In this document: positions 50,887-60,606 of the stretch, one piece after another
How the letters are laid out: the number at the start of each line of letters is the position of its first letter
How positions within the stretch are numbered: the stretch's first letter is position 1
Position numbers and translations under genes: made by a program
Assembly: GCA_950295325.1 (NCBI GenBank)
Contig: OX485806.1
Span: 15,564,001-15,628,000 of the forward strand
Reading direction: 5' to 3'
DNA length: 64,000 nucleotides
Origin: Polytrichum commune
Taxonomy: Eukaryota; Streptophyta; Polytrichopsida; Polytrichales; Polytrichaceae
The notes under the pieces: model-generated
Told to the model about the DNA's origin: nothing
The model's database searches: none
The model's input: the letters and a program-made list of their open reading frames with translations, nothing else

Positions 50887-51503
50887 TTACGAACGCGCGG
50901 TCGTAAACCTTTGCGTACCCTTTCCTATATAATGTGGTTATGTATTATGTTATAGTACATGTCAAGTTTACGGACGCACGTCCGTAAACTTGAGATATCT
51001 TATAAAAAGAAATCACATACATGATATATGTCCAGAGTTTACGGACGCGCGTCCGTAAACTCTGCACATATATCATCTAAAAGTTTCTATTTCTATATTC
51101 TATGAATATAATATGTTTTTTATTATTATGTAGCCCTAATTTACGGACGTGCATCCGTAAATTCTTGGAAAATAAGTTCATTTTTGTTGTGTAGAACTTG
51201 TATATTTTGTAGAACTTATTTTGAAAACCCATGACATGTATTATACTCTGAGATTTTCATAGTTTTTGCTGCCTAGTTTACGGACGCGCGTCCGTAAACT
51301 CTGCACATGTATCATGTACCACATTTAGTGTACTTAGATATTTCAAGTTTACGGACGCACGTCCGTAAACTTATCATTCATGTTTTTAAATAGTTCTTTT
51401 TAAATATATCTACAATTTACGGACGTGCGTCCGTAAACTGTTCACACATAGTGCGATGCATATTCCCAGGGTTCCCTGAAGTTTACGGACGTGCGTCCGT
51501 AAA
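50887..51503. repeat. Cluster of eight palindromes in the 5' intron of the ParB/methylase gene
   Basis: Copies at 50,887-50,906, 50,967-50,988, 51,038-51,059, 51,140-51,161, 51,277-51,298, 51,348-51,369, 51,416-51,437 and 51,482-51,503. Consensus is half-site TTTACGGACGC followed by its reverse complement. Spacing is 60-140 bp, in AT-rich DNA. Several extend to arms of 15-16 bp (for example TGAAG before and CTTCA after the copy at 51,482). The whole cluster lies between a probable donor (51,759) and the acceptor at 50,832, directly before the ATG. Confidence 0.95.
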
Positions 51504-51759
51504 CTTCAGGCCATTTTTTAATTACTCTAAATTTAATTACTTTGCACAATTACTGTGTTTCTGGATATTGCTCCGAAATTTTCGGAACAGGTTTTTTGTT
51601 GCATTCCATTCATGTGCAATGTTCATCTTTACTTGGAATGCAACATGGATTTGCACTCCAAATTAGAATATATCAGGTGTTGCATTGCAATAGCAGATTC
51701 TACACTCCAAACTAAGAAGAATGTTCCATTTCAATTTGCAATGTACTAGAAACACTTAC

Positions 51760-51805
51760 CTTTGTACAATGTTTGCTGCTCAACTACAGCTGCAGCTAGG
51801 ACAGA
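51760..51805 (-). promoter_or_regulatory. Probable small 5' UTR exon of the ParB/methylase gene
   Basis: Acceptor TTAATTTGCAG (minus strand) followed by 46 nt and a consensus donor AAG before GTAAGTG. It would splice to the exon beginning exactly at ATG 50,831. It contains no ATG and so is non-coding leader if used. Confidence 0.5.
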
Positions 51806-52289
51806 CTGCAAATTAACAATAAAATTGAAGTTAGAAACCTCTGGTAATGCAATGTGCACATTCAAGATTCAACTAAACTGTGTGTTGCTCCTAAAATGCA
51901 TCAAACCCACCAAAAAAACCCTACTACAAAGATTGCACTGGATTGAACATTGACATCAGATAGAAGTGAACAAAGCAAAACATATGATTTCTTAGAACTT
52001 GGAAAAAGTGAATTCAAGTGAAGTGAAGACAATTACAAACTGAAAGGAGGAGCACTCTGAAACAACTGAAATACTCCAACCCTAAAACCCTTGCAACAAC
52101 TGAAACTACTCCATTAATGTCCTAATGAGACTGCAAGCAAAAAACTACTCAATTTTTGATGTTACTTGCAATTGTGAGTGCAACAAAACATTGCATGCTC
52201 ACACAATACTCACAATCCTCCTCTTGTGCATCAATACATAAACTCAAATCACCTAATTAGCACCTGGAACAGCACATCTAGCAAAGAGG

Positions 52290-52640
52290 GAAAGAAAAAA
52301 ACACCTGCCTGGAGCTCCTGGCGCTCTTATGGAACTAAAAGCAAGGAGGAGGAGAAACAACAAAGGAAGAGCAAGGAGGAGGAGAAAGAGGAGAAACAAC
52401 AAGAAGGAGGAGGAGGAGAAGGAGGACCAACAAGGGAGAAGGAGGACCAGTAATAGTAGCAAGGGAGAAGGAGGAGAAGGAGGAGCAGCAAGGGCGAGGA
52501 GCAAGGGCGAGGAGGAAAGGAACGATGGTGGGCGAGGAGGAAAGGAGCGAAAGGGAGTAAGCGAAAGGAGCAAAATGAGCAAAAAGGAGCGAAAGGAGCG
52601 AAGAGCAAGGGAGTGTATCGAAACCCTAAACCCTAAACGT
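52290..52640 (-). promoter_or_regulatory. CT-rich leader and telo-box promoter region of the minus-strand element gene
   Basis: On the minus strand, 52,320-52,610 is a long CT-rich tract such as is often found in plant leaders. It is preceded by AAACCCTAAACCCTAAA at 52,621-52,637, a double telo-box. A possible donor (GGCAG before GTGTTTT) lies near 52,296. The overlapping charged ORFs in this tract on both strands are artefacts of the purine repeat. Confidence 0.45.
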
Positions 52641-55600
52641 CACATCCACTCCCTACCTAGACGTCCCATCAACCCGCGCCCAAAGGCCACATGTAACCCT
52701 TACGTGGCATATGTCTATTGGTCTATTTTGTGATTGCTAGAGTCCACCCTCGATAAATGTTACACTTCCACATGTTAACTCATAATTGTATTTGTTAACA
52801 AATTCGTACTCCTCTCATATTGCTAACTAGAATGTAAACTTTGTTACATGTTAAGAATAATTTATTCCCCTCTTTGTTAATTTGCCACTTATAAATGTTA
52901 ACCTACGAACTACATCCAATATTGTGAGATGACATCCATTACATTGAGTCACAACCTTTCAAAGTGGCAAAAGCCACCAAATTTGACTTTTGTGATCAAA
53001 TTATTAATATGGGTTATATTGTGATTGATACACATATTTTATAATTTATAATTTTGCAAAACTCTCCCTCCATAATTGTAATGAATTAAATTTGTTAAGC
53101 ATTCAAAAAGCTCCCTTTATAGTTGTTACAATGTTAACTCACAATAAATGTAAGGAAAATTATATTCCAGAGCATAACATTTATAGAGGATGGATTGTAT
53201 GTGGTGAGTCCAAAAACGAATACCAAAAACAATTGCTGACCAAAAATAAAGGAATCTCAATGCTCAAATTATAATAACCATCTAGGCCCAATAGTAAACA
53301 TAATTTTGAAGTATGGGTTGAGGTTGAGTAACTCAAGTGTAAGATTTTCTTTGTGGACTTGTTGTAATATGAAGGTAAGCGGGCTTTAAATTACTAGTAC
53401 ACTAAATATTATAAGTAGTATTGCTTAATATTTAGAATTATGGAATGCTATATTAACTATTCATTGTATATTATGTCATTGGCATCAATTAAATAACATC
53501 AATAATAAAAAAGATAAAGCATTTTGTAATTTTTTACCACAAAGGTGGGATTCAAATGCAATTGGGACAATAATATACCCATTGGCCAAAAATTCAATTA
53601 ACCCTAAACCCCTACACCCTTATGAATCCCTCAATTATCGCAATAATTTGTGAAAGGGGATTTTCAACCTAAATTATACTATCAATAGCAACTTGGGGAC
53701 TTTATTGAAGTTGGACACTTGGGATGCTTTGATGTGAATATCATTATTAATGATATTTAAATTAAGCATGTTTGAAACACAATTAACAAAACCAAACATC
53801 GAGATAATATGGGTTAAGATCAAATGCTTATAATATCTTAAACAACGTTAGGGGTTAATTCAATCCCTCTGCACATAGGTCTAAGCTTGTATTAGAACAA
53901 AAGGAATGGGTAGGTGTTGAATTTACATCCCTCTTGTCCATTAAACAACCTTCAGGATTCATGCAATCCTTCCAAACCTAGGCATGAGCTTGTATTATCG
54001 CCTATAAGTAGTAGCAAATTGTTGTTTATATTGGAGTTTTGTTTCCACGACATGTATGGTTGTGTTAAGTATTCGATTATAGAATACCAATATATGATGT
54101 TCAAAACCTATCTTCAAAAGTAAAGGTTTAAAGCAAATGGATAAATATGACTTAGAACATAACTTTGATGATCTTAAATGTTTTGAAGGCTTAATTGTTT
54201 TCATATTGTATCCCATCAAAGAATAACAAGTCTCGGCTAAATCTTGTACTTGCCTCTAAGGGGTGGATTTTACCCAGGCAAACAAAGATTAAAAAAATGA
54301 AAGGTAAGGTTACGCAACCCATGTACCTTTTTCCTTAGCCAAATTAAGACCACATATTGGATTGCCATTCACAATTTGATAAATCTTTGTTCTATGTCAC
54401 CTACTTTTTCACCACTTACCATGTCTTCAAGAATAATTTGTAAACATAAATTTGCTTGACTTTTGAAATCTTGATGGTTTTGTTTTAGAGAATTTTAAGC
54501 CTTGACATGAGTCGGGAGTCGTTTATAGGGTTTAGGGTTTAGGGTTTAGGGTTAAGAGTATCCCCCTTGTGTCACCGACTTAATATTGGTTGCCTTATTA
54601 CTATTTAGATACCCTACCCTCCCTTTCTGTCCATTATATTTTATGGGTTAATAGTATTACGTAGAACAACAATTGGTATAATTGTTTGCTTGCTTGTTTT
54701 GAATTACTTTCCACTTAAGCCTTGACATGTATCAGGAGTTGTTCAGTTAACCATGCTTGCATCTCTATGTCCACATGTTTGTTTAGGTTTGGGTGGTTAT
54801 AGGGTTTAGGGTTGAGGGTAAGAATGTTACTTGGAGCAACAATTGGTATTGTTTGAGTATTAATTAATGTAGGTAATGTACATGAGGTACTAAAATATGT
54901 TTTTCCTCACGTATAGTACATGAAGAAGGCTAGTATAATTAGTTTTTTTGAAGTAAATGTTGATGTACGGAAGGGGCCCCTAAGGTTTAGAGAGAAAATT
55001 GATAATATTGAATTTAATGCAACCCATGTTACCTAGGACAATAGATGTGCTACTATCATGGCCTTACGGTAATCAAAGTTTCTGTATCAGATATGAATAC
55101 AATTATGTATAGGTGTGTATAGGTGGGTAAATTAAAAATGTTGGATGGTTAGGTGGTGGCCAATGTAATTATAATATTAAATGCAAGATGAGAGGAGATA
55201 GCATGATATTATGGTCAATACCATTACATTGTATGCAAAACAATAAAGTAGTTGCTAATTTAATTTTGATTACATGTATTTTTATACTCCATGTACTATT
55301 GTTGTTGCTAATTTAATTTTGTTGTCTACGTTTTTTAAAATGTACTCTTCATATTAGGTACTCCAATATTATAAACCACCCCTCAACAATGTTTATTGCT
55401 CATATAATATTAACCAATTTACTTTGTTGTATACCACAAATACATAGATGCCTTTTTCTTTGTCATTATGTGGACTCATGGTCTATGCATGTAGTCCACA
55501 TGAATACACATTCCATTGTAAGGCTGGCATACGGAATGTAGTAATGCTAGGTTTGTATTTATAGGACATAGTTGGTGGCTGGTATCCTATGTTGGAAAAC

Positions 55601-55660
55601 GGATCCAAGGTAAAGCGATCAGTACTTAAGGGGACACCCCCCACCGTCGGGACTTTTTTT
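52640..55660. other. Central AT-rich spacer between the two divergent units of the element
   Basis: No exon chain or domain on either strand. It holds plant-type telomere repeats (54,525-54,553, four TTTAGGG-type units; 54,799-54,815, shorter). It also holds a diverged direct duplication of about 220 bp (54,498-54,690 and 54,717-54,860) that shares AAGCCTTGACATG, GGAGT.GTT and CAACAATTGGTAT. None of the palindromes found in the flanking introns occur here. Confidence 0.55.
54525..54553 (+). repeat. Interstitial plant-type telomere repeat inside the element
   Basis: About four consecutive TTTAGGG units. A shorter related run is at 54,799-54,815, as part of a local duplication. Confidence 0.9.
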
Positions 55661-55669
55661 GCATCTCAG

Positions 55670-55717
55670 CTGTGGGTTGCGCTCTTGTAGTGTGCTCCTG
55701 CTACAGATTTTGTGCAG
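55670..55717 (+). promoter_or_regulatory. Probable small 5' UTR exon of the transposase gene
   Basis: Acceptor TTTTTTTGCATCTCAG, 48 nt, then donor GCAG before GTAAAG. It mirrors the small leader exon of the divergent gene. If used, the following intron (55,718-56,886) contains the seven palindromes of the right cluster. A diverged partial duplicate of this exon lies near 55,795-55,870. Confidence 0.4.
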
Positions 55718-55894
55718 GTAAAGATCCTATTGCAATGGACCTATTATACCCTAAACCCCAAGTCCTGAGCCCATTAGGGTACACAATTTGTATTTGGGTT
55801 GCACTCTCCTTGTAGTGTGCTGATTTTTTTAAAATTTCGGACAGTTATCCTTTCTGGTGCAATGATCCTATTTTCACGCCGCAAATCACGGAGA

Positions 55895-56747
55895 TTTACG
55901 GACGCGCGTCCGTAAACCTTAAACATATTGGTTCATTGAACCTTTATTTGTTTGAGCCAATACTCATGTACGTTGAGGTTTACGGACGTGCGTCCGTAAA
56001 CCTGCATACCTTTGGTGCTATAGTTCTGTAGGTCACCTACACCACCTGTCGTGTAGAGCACCACAACGACAATATATTACCATGGAAGTTTACGGACGCG
56101 CGTCCGTAAACCGTAAACCCCTTGGCGCGTTGGACATTGTATTTAGGCTAGTAATGATGTCCACAGAGGTGTATTCCATCGATCACTGTCTTTATGCTAG
56201 GAATGAGGTCCACAGAGGTTTACGGACGCGCGTCCGTAAACCTGGAAAGCTTTGTTACCATAATGTGCCATGTAGACTGAGACTGCAGTGAGACTGCAGT
56301 GAGACTGTACGGTCATGAAGGGTTGGGAGCTCGCATCCCTTAGCCTACATCACCCTATGTGTCATACTATAATAATTTGACAGTGATTAAACATTTTAGG
56401 AAGCGCGTATGGCCGTGTTCAAACCTCTTCAAATTTCATGAGTCGTCAGGCTTGTGTATACATGGCCGTGTTTGGAGGACCTCTTGCTTCCTTGAACCTC
56501 TGTCTAGGACTACATTGATGTTTGTCATACGGATGTTTACGGACGCGCGTCCGTATACCTTTGTTTTGGTTGAGGGTTTAACTGAACTCTGTGTACGAGC
56601 CGATTTACGGATGCGCGTCCATAAACCAGTGATGTTTTTTTTGCCTCCTCCTTTCCGCTCCTATGAACACATCAATGTATCCGTATGCGCGTGTGCTTGC
56701 GCTGCTGATGTTATTACATGGAGGTATACGGACGCACGTTCGTATAC
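55895..56747. repeat. Cluster of seven palindromes upstream of the transposase start
   Basis: Copies at 55,895-55,916, 55,979-56,000, 56,089-56,110, 56,219-56,240, 56,536-56,557, 56,604-56,625 and 56,724-56,747. The first four are perfect or near-perfect 22-mers. The last three have paired or unpaired changes (TATACGG arms in the last). All lie within the presumed 5' intron ending at the acceptor TTTTGTAG (56,886). Confidence 0.95.
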
Positions 56748-56891
56748 CAATGCTAGCTTTGTTTTCAAGCCATGAAATCCACTAGTGTTCACATTGTGTT
56801 TCATTGACAATAATAAGCGTTAGGGCTATCCATGACATTTATTGAATGGGATATTTTGACATACTCTTCATTTGGCTCTTTTGTAGTGGCC

Positions 56892-59800
56892 ATGGATTCC
56901 AACGTCGGTGATAGTGGGGTTGATTTTTCGTCGGAAACGTCAAGCTATGCTAGCGAGTTTGAAGTTGTCGTGGAACAAGAAACTACAATTGGTGTCGCCA
57001 ATGTAGAGGATGAATTCCTCCCACCATGTGAGGGTTATTCCCGGGAGCAGTGGATTGATCTTGATGTCGTCCTCCTCAATGGATGTGGCGTCCCCGTGGC
57101 TGATGGTGTTTGTCGGAACTCGAATCCTACGGATTGTATTGATGCAAATCCCCTTGGGGAAGAAGATGTGGGGGTGTGCATTTTGAATTCTTTACATCCG
57201 TTGGAAGTGCCTTCTGGTTGGAGATTCTCTCTTCGTCGATGGCCGTTGCGCAGTGTTCTTCATGATGGTGTCAGCTTGTGGAATCATTCCCGCCGTTTTG
57301 ATCAAATGCAATCGGCATTGTTCTCCACAATGCGCCCTAGAATGGGTCGGCGTAAATATGATTCCGTTCGTTTGCCTCGTGAACCCACGCAACGTCGTCG
57401 AGATCAAACATTGGGAGATGCATCTATTAGGTCCGTAGCAACAAATGATTGTTGTGCAAAGAGATGTTGCCAACTATTTCCCCGTGACAAGATCAAATCT
57501 TTGAGACAAGAGATGTGGCTCGCGGACTTTCGTATGCGATCTGCAAAGAAACTTGAAGTCCATCGCAACATGCATCTTGATGTCGAAGGTCGTAAGGTTG
57601 TGACCTTGGAAAATGTCGAGATATGTTGCAAGGCATGGTACATTATACATGCAGTTTCAAAGGCAGATTTTTATAGGTTCCGGAACTACTCGATGCAAGG
57701 ACGCCGTTCTCGGTTCCATGGCAACTCTGGCACAAAGAAGCCTAGGGAGGCAACACTCCAAGCGGCTGCAACACTATCAACCATCATTATGCCATTGGCA
57801 GATGCGATGCCACACAAGACGCGAACTCTGCCGTCGGGGGAAAAGGTTGTTCAGATGGTTTTGCCTACAGGGACAAAATGGAAGAACATACTTATGGATG
57901 TTAATGAAATTGGCGAAAAGGCTGGATGTGGGCCGATTTCGTTGTCAAAATTGAGTGTGATCAAGAATCAACAATTCGCAGAATACATTACGAAGAGACC
58001 TGGGGATAAGTTTGCCAGGTGTTCTGCTTGTGAGAAATATAAAGGCCTTCGAGATGCACATCCCATTGGGACTGAGTCCCACAACCGACATCAACTGAAA
58101 TACATTGAGCATGTCAACAACCAGGAGGCACACCGTCAAGACTACTACAAGAATCGCGCATTATCGATAATGAGGCCGAATGAGGTTTTGACAATCATTC
58201 ATGACAAAATGGACCATGCAAAGACGGCGTGCCCTTGTTATGCGCGGAAAATAAAGGCTACAGATGGATATTTCAAGCTTCCAATATCTGTCACAGGTTT
58301 GTTGGTTTTCACATTTATTTTTTGCGCGCCCACATACTCATTGTTAAGATTTACGGATGTACGTCCGTAAGTGTACATTTTTTTGCTTGCTTGGGGAAAT
58401 TTTTGAATTTCATTCATATATACGATTTGTGTGGCTAAATGCAGGTATGATCGCACATGGTCATGTGGACGTGAAATATGCACATTATGGCTTGGATTTC
58501 TATCCTGGCGACGCCAATCATACCGTAGGGTCTTTTGCAAAACTTCTACGAGATCTTGAGAGTCCGCCCACATCATCCTCTCGTGCTCTTTTTGTTGGAT
58601 GTGGAACAACACCGATTTATGAGGCTGTGCTAGAGGGGAAGGAGGTTTGCCTATCTTCACTGCAAGAACCGCCTGAACAACCCGTTCTTGCTAAACCTTT
58701 GCCTCCAACTCTACACGTGCAACTTGACAATTGTGCCAAGGACAACAAATGTCGATACGTATTTTGTTTTTGGTCATTGCTCGTAGCCAAGGGCATTTTC
58801 AAAGAAGTGTTTGTGTCTTTTTTTATGGTTGGCCACACGCACGATGACATTGACGCTTCATTCGGACGTTGGAGTATGAAGTTGCACGAGGAGGATTTTC
58901 CCACAATTCCTCTTCTCATGAAATCGTACATGGATTTGGATAATGTGCCAGTCATCCCGCATTTGATTGAAGAAGTGCCCGATTTCAAATCGTTTATCAA
59001 ACCATTCATTCTTAAGGGAGGTGACCGCTTAGTGGGCCATACCAAGGCTCAACAATTCCGATTCTATATGCGTGATGATGGTCTGCCGGCCATGCAATTC
59101 AAAGTTTTGTGTACCTCCCCGAATTGGGGCCCAGAGGAAGGGATACTCGTATGGCGCCAAAACGAAGATGGCAAATGTATGCTACCTGATGGGGAGCCGA
59201 AGCCCTGCAAACCCAACCCCATGAGGAATGGACCAGAAATCATCAAAGGTATATCTGGATTCATCGAGTACTGGAAAGATTTGTGCGAGGAAGACATCAC
59301 AAGACGTGTTCGGGATACCCACGAACCATTGATTGCGTATTGGGATCGCATCCGCTCAGCGTTGCTAGCACCCGAAGACGATAGACCATCATGTTTGACA
59401 CAAGGTTTTTGGCCACTAAGCCGAGTGACAATCGTGGAATCTGAGGCCATGTTCTTCAACAATGGGGACGTTCGTGAAGAGTTCGCGGCGGACGACCATT
59501 ATGTTGGCCCTGCTCGTAATCGCCCGGCTCCATCATTTCGTGTGGCTATTGATTGCTACGAAGGTTATATGGTCCTCGTACGTCCTGGAGATGAGGAACA
59601 TCCTAAACCGATTTGGTTGGTGAAAGCATTGTCATCACCAAATTTTGTTCCAACTAGCCCAAATTTTCGTCAAATTGAGGTGGAATATTGCCGTCCAAGC
59701 ACCAAAGATCAAAATATGTTCCGCACATATTTAGGGTGGGACACGAAAAAAGGTTTCAAATGGACAATGGACTCAGCATACGAACCAATATGGATAAACA

Positions 59801-59967
59801 CGGATACCATACTTTGTGCTTGGAAACCACGCAAAGGTTCCAAAACTGAAACAATGACCATCCCCCAAAAACATATAGATTTTGCCAAAGACAACTTGGC
59901 ACGTATTGCTGCTGCAGAAAACAATGTCGAGAATGGAAATGAAGCAGAAGATGAAGATGGTGAATGA
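56892..59967 (+). CDS. Putative RNase H-like transposase (DUF7869-type, GHTHDDID motif), two coding exons
   Basis: Exons 56892-58296 and 58445-59967, 975 aa. The intron (148 nt) splits a Gly codon in phase 1 and contains a palindrome. I chose ATG 56,892 because it follows an acceptor (TTTTGTAG, 56,886) by five bases in a strong context (GCCATGG). An in-frame ATG at 56,832 would lie in the intron. Seen: a Cys-rich segment CC..RCC (187-193), possible zinc ligands C377xxC380, FKLPISVTGMIAHGH across the splice site (461-475), NHTVGSFAKLLRDLE (493-507), QLDNCAKDNK (561-570) and GHTHDDIDASFG (598-609). D438 (IIHDKMD), D563 and D603/D605 make a plausible DDD/E triad. From memory this layout matches a family of uncharacterised eukaryotic proteins with a GHTHEDID signature. 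Transposase function is inferred from the triad and from its position in a TIR element. The tail is acidic. Confidence 0.8.
58350..58370. repeat. Palindrome copy in the transposase intron
   Basis: TTTACGGATGTACGTCCGTAA, with TpG/CpA at the central CpG positions. It lies in the middle of intron 58,297-58,444. Confidence 0.9.
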
Positions 59968-60091
59968 TATTGACGTAGGTTTGGACCAAAGATATTTGAA
60001 TGTGTATTGGTTTTTCATAAAATATATGACATTGGGGTCGAATACTATATTAGACACATTTTATAGCAATTTTATAGATTACAATTATATT

Positions 60092-60367
60092 GCATGGATG
60101 CATTGATTTACGGATGTGGAATCCAAATGTTTTTTATGTTTGTGTTTTTACGGATGTGGACCCTAAACTATATAATTATATTGCATGGATGCATTGATTT
60201 ACGGATGTGGAATCCAAATGTTTTTTATGTTTGTGTTTTTACGGATGTGGACCCTAAACTATATAATTATATTGCATGGATGCATTGATTTACGGATGTG
60301 GAATCCAAATGTTTTTTATGTCTGTGTTTTTACGGATGTGGACCCTAAACTATATAATTATATTGCA
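60092..60367 (+). repeat. 91-bp tandem repeat, three units, near the right end of the element
   Basis: Units begin at 60,094, 60,185 and 60,276 (ATGGATGCATTGATTTACGG), nearly identical (one T-to-C difference near 60,320). Each unit has two half-sites, TTTACGGATGTGG, related to one arm of the element's palindrome. The ORFs at 60,094-60,448 are read-through of the repeat, not genes. Confidence 0.9.
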
Positions 60368-60578
60368 GATGCTAATTTGCAATTTCGTGTCATTGGAATA
60401 TTGTGTTGGCATAGTTTTGATTATCAACTGAATAATTACTATATTTAGAAACATATATATTCATCACATATGGATCTTTAAAACATTATGTTGCCATTGT
60501 TCCCCATGTTCCCCATGTTCGCTACGTTCACAATATTCGCATCCGAAACTACGGGTCCAATTTATTTTGAGACTTTCC

Positions 60579-60606
60579 AAAGTCTCCAATTAACGAATAT
60601 AGTGTT
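60579..60606 (-). repeat. Right terminal inverted repeat of the 16.56-kb element
   Basis: Reverse complement of the left TIR with one mismatch. A small hairpin GAGACTTT-CC-AAAGTCTC overlaps its inner edge (60,570-60,587). CATA follows at 60,607-60,610. Confidence 0.88.

Larger units (their letters stand above)
44051..60606. mobile_element. 16.56-kb DNA transposon with 28-bp TIRs and 4-bp TSD CATA
   Basis: The left end reads AACACTATATTCG, then G, then TAATTGGAGACTTT. The reverse complement of the right end reads AACACTATATTCG, T, TAATTGGAGACTTT: 28 bp with one mismatch. CATA directly abuts both ends (44,047-44,050 and 60,607-60,610). Inside are two divergent gene units: a putative transposase (plus, 56,892-59,967) and a ParB-like/DNA-methylase-like/HAD protein (minus, 45,333-50,831, with more exons to 44,360). 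About 22 palindromic sites of one type are confined to this interval. The CACTA-like terminus and 4-bp TSD recall the CMC group (Chapaev makes 4-bp TSDs), but the putative transposase does not look like a CACTA or Chapaev enzyme. The near-perfect TIRs and open frames suggest a young, possibly active insertion. Confidence 0.88.

Noticed and set aside
50887-51503. CRISPR-like array (regularly spaced repeats)
   Set aside because: Each unit is a perfect palindrome with irregular AT-rich spacing in a plant intron. There are no cas genes, and the motif also occurs singly in other introns.
52178-52733. Long overlapping charged and Pro/Leu-rich ORFs on both strands
   Set aside because: They are produced by a GGA/AAG purine repeat that keeps all frames open. 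There is no domain, and the tract is better explained as a CT-rich leader of the minus-strand gene.
60094-60448. Repeated ORFs with identical 30-aa blocks
   Set aside because: Translation of the 91-bp tandem repeat (91 is not a multiple of 3, so frames shift between units). Not protein-coding.
44051-60606. Classification as a standard CACTA/En-Spm element
   Set aside because: The ends contain CACTA, but only after two extra bases (AA). The TSD is 4 bp rather than 3, and the proteins do not resemble CACTA transposases that I know.
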